DNA of 54,530 nucleotides. Source: SZUA-217 sp964194555 (GTDB lineage: Bacteria; Actinomycetota; Acidimicrobiia; Spongiisociales; ZC4RG35). The first letter of the stretch is position 1. The number at the start of each line of letters is the position of its first letter. The notes under the pieces are model-generated. The model had not been told where the DNA came from, searched no databases, and worked only from the letters and a program-made list of their open reading frames with translations. Made by a program: the position numbers and the translations under genes. The stretch covers positions 1 through 54,530 of the forward strand of contig CAXMMT010000063.1 of NCBI GenBank assembly GCA_964194555.1, in the 5' to 3' direction. Shown piece by piece: positions 50,448-54,530 of the stretch.

Positions 50448-52723
50448 GCCTCACCTCGCCGCTGCATCGTCTCCCACACCCGTGGGGCTGTCATGGGTAG
50501 ATGGGGGACCGGTCGGCCGATCAGTTTTGTGATTGCATTTGATATCGCGGCCGCCGTGGCCACGTTGGGGGCCTCTGCGATGGGCTTGGAACCATGTGGG
50601 CCCATTCCCGGCGTGTAAACCTCGGCGAAGTGGATGCTGATAGGCGGGGCGTCGGCGATCGTTTGCAGCTTGTAGTCGAGAAAGGCCGGGTTCTCCTGCG
50701 CGCCGTCTTCGGAATAAACGGTTCCCTCCGTTAGCGCCTGGCCGATTCCCATCATCACGCCGCCTTCAACCTGGCCGGAAGCGCCAATCGGATTGATGAT
50801 CACACCGGAGTCGTGGGCTGTGCTGACCTCGAGGATTCGGACCACACCGGTCTCCCGATCCAGGCGAATCTTTACCGCATGACACGAGAACTGGGGCCCG
50901 GCCCAACCTGACATCCCGCGATCGCCAACACATGACACGTCAACCGCAGACGGATACTCGGGTGGTGTGCCTGATCCCTTGCCCAGAAGCATTTCGCCGC
51001 CCGCCGCGGTCCGTGCCAATCTGGCAATCGGCACTGCTGACTTGGGCGAGCCGGCAACGTGTGCCCCCCCGTCCGCCAAAACGATGTCGTCGGGCGAAGC
51101 CTCCAGTTTCTCTGCTGCCAGATTCTTCAGCTCGACAGCGATCTGCTGGGCAGCCTCGACGATGGCCCGCCCGTTGTTGAGGATCGTCTGGGAACCGGTT
51201 GCGCCCTCGTCGTAGGGTGCGGCGCTGGTGTCCTGGTAGACCAGCTCGAAATCTTCGGGTTCCATGCCCAGTTCGGCGGCGGCGAGTATGGGAAGCGTCA
51301 TCACCGAACCGGTTCCGCACTCTTGGGCCCCGGTGGTGATCACACCCTTCCCGTCACTGTCGATCTTGACGTAGGCGCCGGAGGGGCCAGGGAAACTCGG
51401 CCACCATCCCACCGCCACCCCGATAGCCTCGTCATCTTCGAGATCCTGACCGTAGTCGATGCCGGCTACTGCCTCTCGGATGCACTCCTGGAGCCCGATC
51501 TCGTCGTACACCTGGCCGGCGACACCTGTTTCGCCGGTGTCCACGCAGTTCTGCTGCCGGAAGACGACAGGGTCTATACCTACCGCGGACGCCAGCTCAT
51601 CGGTGTGTGACTCCAAGGCCCAGCAGGCTTGGGGAGCTGTGGGGGCACGCACCGAGCCCGACGGTTGATGGTTTGTGTAGACGCTCGACACCTCTACCCC
51701 GATGTTGTCGATCTTGTACGGCCCCAGAGTGTGCATCGCCGCCATATGCGGAAAGAAGGAGGCGTCAGCGCTGTATGCACCATTGTCGAGCAGCACCCGA
51801 GCCCGGCGCGCAGTCAAGGTCCCGTCGTTCTTGAGGCCGGTGGTGATCTCGATGATCATTCCTTCCCGACGCCGATCGGGAGCGATGAATTCCTCCCACC
51901 GAGAGAAGAGCAACCGGACGGGTCGCCTGGCGGCCCGAGCAAGTGCGGCGACATGTGCCTCGTAATGGAATCCGCACTTGCCACCGAAACCCCCGCCCAT
52001 ATGGGGGACGATGATCCTCACTCGATTGGTGGGGAGATCGAGCGTCTCGCAGACGCCATCCCGTGCCTGGAACGGGACCTGGGTGGAGCTCCAGATAGTC
52101 ACCCGGTCGCCCTCCCACTGTGCCAGCACCCCCCTCGGCTCGATTGGAGCAGCGTGTGACGCATCGGTCACATAGCGGCTGGTTATCACATGGTCGGCCT
52201 CGGCCAATCCCTTTTCGACATCACCTCTGGTCATCGATGTGAACGACGCGACGTTGCCGTCTCGCTCCACTCTGGTTGGTCCGTAATCGGCCCAGTCCTC
52301 GTGGACGAGCGGTGACCCGTCGGCAATTGCCGCTTCCAAGTCTGTGACAACCGGGAGGGGCTCGTATTCGACCACGACAGCATCGAGGGCCTTTCGGGCG
52401 GCGTCGGCGTCTATTGCTGCGACTGCAGCCACCACTTCGCCTTCGAATCGCACGACATCCTTGGCGAACAGAGTGCGATCGGGGACCGAGCCGAAACGCC
52501 GCTCGGGTACGTCATCTTGGGTCAGGACGGCAAAGACGCCCGGGACCTGACGAGCTGCTGATACATCGAGCCGGGTGATCCGGGCATGTGATATCCCCGC
52601 GTAGAGGAACTTCGCGGTGAGCATCCCGGTGAGGGTGATATCTGCCACGTAGCGTCCGCTGCCGGTCACCTTGTCTGGTCCATCGGGACGGATGAAGAGT
52701 TTCGATTCGGTCAGTAGTGGCAT
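50444..52723 (-). CDS. molybdenum hydroxylase large molybdopterin subunit (CoxL/XDH-like)
   Basis: A 759-aa catalytic subunit. It has the a/b hammerhead N-terminal domain (ITLTGMLTAKFLYAGISHARI), the cofactor motifs PHMGGGFGGK and the C-terminal region GMGPHGSKPIAEAPNVATAAAISNAI, in which the Glu matches the catalytic Glu of the GVGE motif although the glycines are changed. The loop SGSVRAPTAPQ lacks both the CO dehydrogenase form I (AYxCSFR) and form II (AYRGAGR) signatures, so CO oxidation is unlikely. Substrate unknown: purine, aldehyde or heteroaromatic. Confidence 0.92.
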   Translation of the reverse strand: MPLLTESKLFIRPDGPDKVTGSGRYVADITLTGMLTAKFLYAGISHARITRLDVSAARQVPGVFAVLTQDDVPERRFGSVPDRTLFAKDVVRFEGEVVAAVAAIDADAARKALDAVVVEYEPLPVVTDLEAAIADGSPLVHEDWADYGPTRVERDGNVASFTSMTRGDVEKGLAEADHVITSRYVTDASHAAPIEPRGVLAQWEGDRVTIWSSTQVPFQARDGVCETLDLPTNRVRIIVPHMGGGFGGKCGFHYEAHVAALARAARRPVRLLFSRWEEFIAPDRRREGMIIEITTGLKNDGTLTARRARVLLDNGAYSADASFFPHMAAMHTLGPYKIDNIGVEVSSVYTNHQPSGSVRAPTAPQACWALESHTDELASAVGIDPVVFRQQNCVDTGETGVAGQVYDEIGLQECIREAVAGIDYGQDLEDDEAIGVAVGWWPSFPGPSGAYVKIDSDGKGVITTGAQECGTGSVMTLPILAAAELGMEPEDFELVYQDTSAAPYDEGATGSQTILNNGRAIVEAAQQIAVELKNLAAEKLEASPDDIVLADGGAHVAGSPKSAVPIARLARTAAGGEMLLGKGSGTPPEYPSAVDVSCVGDRGMSGWAGPQFSCHAVKIRLDRETGVVRILEVSTAHDSGVIINPIGASGQVEGGVMMGIGQALTEGTVYSEDGAQENPAFLDYKLQTIADAPPISIHFAEVYTPGMGPHGSKPIAEAPNVATAAAISNAITKLIGRPVPHLPMTAPRVWETMQRRGEA

Positions 52724-52756
52724 GGCTCCCTCTCGCGAGCGGCGATCGTAGCCAGG

Positions 52757-54190
52757 TCACCCAATTCTGGCGCGGGTCACATCTCTGGCGAACTCCTCGA
52801 ACACATCCACGAAGTGATCGATTTCGGTATCGCTGTGCTTCACCGAGAGCGTCCACTGCTCGTCGGCTCCGGGTGTCATGTAGACGTCGTTGACCATGTG
52901 ATAGAGCCAGCCGAGGTAATTGAGGTCGTCATTGAAATGCTGAACATACGACCGGTAGTCGACGACCCTTTCGCCGGCGAACATGACGCAGCCTTTCGAG
53001 GCGATACCTGTCGCATACGCCGGGAGCCCATAGCGGTCACAAACCTGCTGGCACCCATCGATGATTCGTTGGCCGATTTGGTCGAGTCGGTGGTACGCCT
53101 GTTCGTCGAGCACCTCGGTCAGCGTCACCTCGGCTGCTGCCATCGTGAGAGGATTCCCGTTGAAAGTGCCGAGCTGGGGCACAGTCCCATCCGTGATCTG
53201 GCTCATGATCTCTTCGGTTCCGAGGGTCGCTCCCACGGGTGTGCCGCCGCCAGTGGCCTTGGCCAACGCAATGAGGTCGGGGATGACGTCGTATACCTCG
53301 ACCGCGCCTCCGGCGGCAACGGTGGCTCCGGTCTTGACCTCATCGAAGATCAAGACGACGCCGTGTCGCCGCGTTATCTCCCGGACCTCCTCCAGATAGC
53401 CGGGGTTGGGGGTGACTACTCCGATGTTGAGCATTATCGGCTCGATGATCATGGTGCCGATCTCCGGATTAGCCGCAAGGGCCGCCTCCAGTGCGTCGGG
53501 GTCGTTGAAGGGCACCACTGACGTCAGATCGAGCAGCGCCCTGGGGATGCCTGCAGACTGCGGAACCGAAACCGGATGGGCCCTTGGGCCGATCTCGCTC
53601 GGGTCGGGATGCACTGAGACCATCACGGCGTCGTGGTGGCCGTGATACGAGCCCTCGATCTTCAAGAGGGCCTCTCTACCGCTGAAAGCTCGGGCCAGGC
53701 GGATAGCGTCCAATGTGGCCTCGGTTCCCGAATTCGAGAACCGCACCTTCGGCAACCGATAGCGCCGGATCAGCTCCTGGGCCACACGGACCGCGCCCTG
53801 ATTCGGTGCCGCGAAATGGGTTCCTCTCGACGCGGCGTCCGCGATGGCTTTGGCAATCAGCGGATGAGCATGGCCGACCACCATGACTCCGAATCCGTTG
53901 TGAAAGTCGGTGTATTCGTTTCCATCTAGATCGATGACCTTCGAGCCGTGCCCTTCGACAATGAAGATCGGGTGGGGTGTCTGTTCCTGAAAGGACGACG
54001 CAACTCCGCCCGGCAGGAACTCTCTGGCCTTGTCGACGTACTCGCCGGACTTGTGTGTGCGTAGTCGGAGCGACTCCTCCATTGATTTGGTGAGTTCGGC
54101 TACCCGGTCCGGGTCGAGAGCGCTACGCATCCGATCTACGATAGCTCGCGTCGTCGCACGGTCTTCTGCGGGCGACGACATCACACCCAT
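52757..54190 (-). CDS. class III aminotransferase, glutamate-1-semialdehyde aminomutase-like
   Basis: A PLP enzyme of about 477 aa. Landmarks are FLPGGVASSFQEQTPHPIFIVEGHGSKVIDLDGNEYTDFHNGFG, FSNSGTEATLDAIRLARAFSGR, GSYHGHHD, VLIFDEVKTG and the Schiff-base lysine in LIALAKATGGGTPVGATLG. The GSA-aminomutase-like sequence with an extended C-terminus is common near amine or molybdenum-enzyme genes. The ATG at 54190 or 54181 is likely; a longer frame from 54220 would overlap the divergent gene. It is 33 bp upstream of the molybdenum hydroxylase operon on the same strand and may be co-transcribed. Confidence 0.85.
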   Translation of the reverse strand: MGVMSSPAEDRATTRAIVDRMRSALDPDRVAELTKSMEESLRLRTHKSGEYVDKAREFLPGGVASSFQEQTPHPIFIVEGHGSKVIDLDGNEYTDFHNGFGVMVVGHAHPLIAKAIADAASRGTHFAAPNQGAVRVAQELIRRYRLPKVRFSNSGTEATLDAIRLARAFSGREALLKIEGSYHGHHDAVMVSVHPDPSEIGPRAHPVSVPQSAGIPRALLDLTSVVPFNDPDALEAALAANPEIGTMIIEPIMLNIGVVTPNPGYLEEVREITRRHGVVLIFDEVKTGATVAAGGAVEVYDVIPDLIALAKATGGGTPVGATLGTEEIMSQITDGTVPQLGTFNGNPLTMAAAEVTLTEVLDEQAYHRLDQIGQRIIDGCQQVCDRYGLPAYATGIASKGCVMFAGERVVDYRSYVQHFNDDLNYLGWLYHMVNDVYMTPGADEQWTLSVKHSDTEIDHFVDVFEEFARDVTRARIG

Positions 54191-54219
54191 GATTTGACCG
54201 GTTCTCGAGGAGTGACGCA

Positions 54220-54530
54220 TTGACGGAGTGGACCAGGATCGGGAAGATCTCTCTACTGCAAATTCAGACCGGGGAGATGACAGGGCTAGGCAGCTACGAC
54301 ACCAGCATGCTGCTCCCTGTTGACACCCTGAGGTTTACCCCTGACGGTGTGTTCGGGCTGTTTGATGATGAGTGGATCGCTGACCGACACCACCGAGATC
54401 ATCGAGCCGCAAAGCACTGGCGTGCCGAAGACGTTCTGTCATTCGGCTTCACCTCCCACTACGAACTCATGTGGGAAATGTTTCGCAAGACAGCGCTCGG
54501 AATGGCCGGAGAGAACGTGATCGTGGTTGC
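54220..54530 (+). CDS. MOSC-like domain protein, N-terminal part
   Basis: An open frame of 103 codons to the window end, starting at TTG 54220 with GAGGAG eight bases upstream. It reads LTEWTRIGKISLLQIQTGEM near the start and ends with MAGENVIVV, resembling the GENxxV core of MOSC domains, which act in molybdenum cofactor handling. The divergent Mo hydroxylase genes support a related role. This is an inference from a partial sequence. Confidence 0.55.
   Translation, partial: MTEWTRIGKISLLQIQTGEMTGLGSYDTSMLLPVDTLRFTPDGVFGLFDDEWIADRHHRDHRAAKHWRAEDVLSFGFTSHYELMWEMFRKTALGMAGENVIVV

Noticed and set aside
50444..52723. Calling the molybdenum hydroxylase a carbon monoxide dehydrogenase
   Set aside because: The large subunit lacks the AYxCSFR form I loop and the AYRGAGR form II loop; a generic xanthine-oxidase family label is safer.
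1..54530. tRNA genes, rRNA genes, CRISPR arrays or prophage
   Set aside because: I looked for T-loop sequences (GGTTCGAATCC-like), spaced direct repeats of 25-40 bp, and integrase or phage structural motifs and saw none; a tRNA search program was not available.

Overview
The window is high-GC bacterial chromosome from an actinobacterium, possibly of the Acidimicrobiia/Thermoleophilia type. The evidence is many GTG and TTG starts, an F420-type luciferase-like oxidoreductase, a class E sortase, a DUF5317 protein, a DUF222/HNH endonuclease relic with an actinobacterial LexA box, and an MprAB/PepD-like stress locus. No tRNA, rRNA, CRISPR array or complete insertion sequence was seen. The assignment is inference; no database was searched.

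Layout. 0-5.4 kb: menaquinone genes (menA fragment, menB, divergent menE), a DHA2 drug exporter, an O-methyltransferase and the release factor ArfB. 5.4-10 kb: inositol-phosphate synthase, a secreted M23 peptidase and a lone sufB. 10.2-13.8 kb: small proteins, then response regulator, sensor kinase and HtrA protease. 13.8-17.3 kb: a cobalamin riboswitch driving btuF-btuC-btuD-cobO. 17.35-18.53 kb: a MerB-like/nucleotide cyclase fusion read through two in-frame TGA codons. 18.6-19.7 kb: an HNH endonuclease pseudogene. 19.7-31 kb: a DrrAB-type exporter, a phosphotransferase, a DUF885 hydrolase, a flavin reductase-like protein, a LysM/M23 protein, rlmN, an F420-type oxidoreductase and a gamma-glutamyltransferase. 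31-34 kb: a long structured leader and two membrane HD-domain proteins. 34-42 kb: DUF5317, enoyl-CoA hydratase, sortase, thioredoxin-like protein, aconitase, a SufR-like regulator divergent from Mrp, and DUF2752. 42-46.5 kb: amine-oxidising and aminotransferase genes, a P-loop kinase and a polyamine-binding lipoprotein. 46.5-54.5 kb: a DUF4349 lipoprotein, a C45 peptidase, a GNAT enzyme, a three-subunit molybdenum hydroxylase, a GSA-like aminotransferase and the start of a MOSC protein.

The most striking object is the minus-strand gene at 17352-18533. Three adjacent open frames are one frame interrupted by two TGA codons. These fall exactly where organomercurial lyase MerB has its two catalytic cysteines (C96 and C159 in the plasmid R831b enzyme). 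Each TGA is followed, about 18-20 nt downstream, by a hairpin whose apex carries GGUC, as in the E. coli fdhF SECIS element. I read it as a double-selenocysteine MerB-like domain fused to a class III nucleotide cyclase. I do not recall such a protein being described, but I could not search.

Other features of note: a MITE-like repeat family (three clear copies and one diverged relative) whose ends supply or touch stop codons; two LexA boxes; a riboswitch expression hairpin that buries the ribosome-binding site of btuF; and an unclassified structured leader before the HD-GYP genes.
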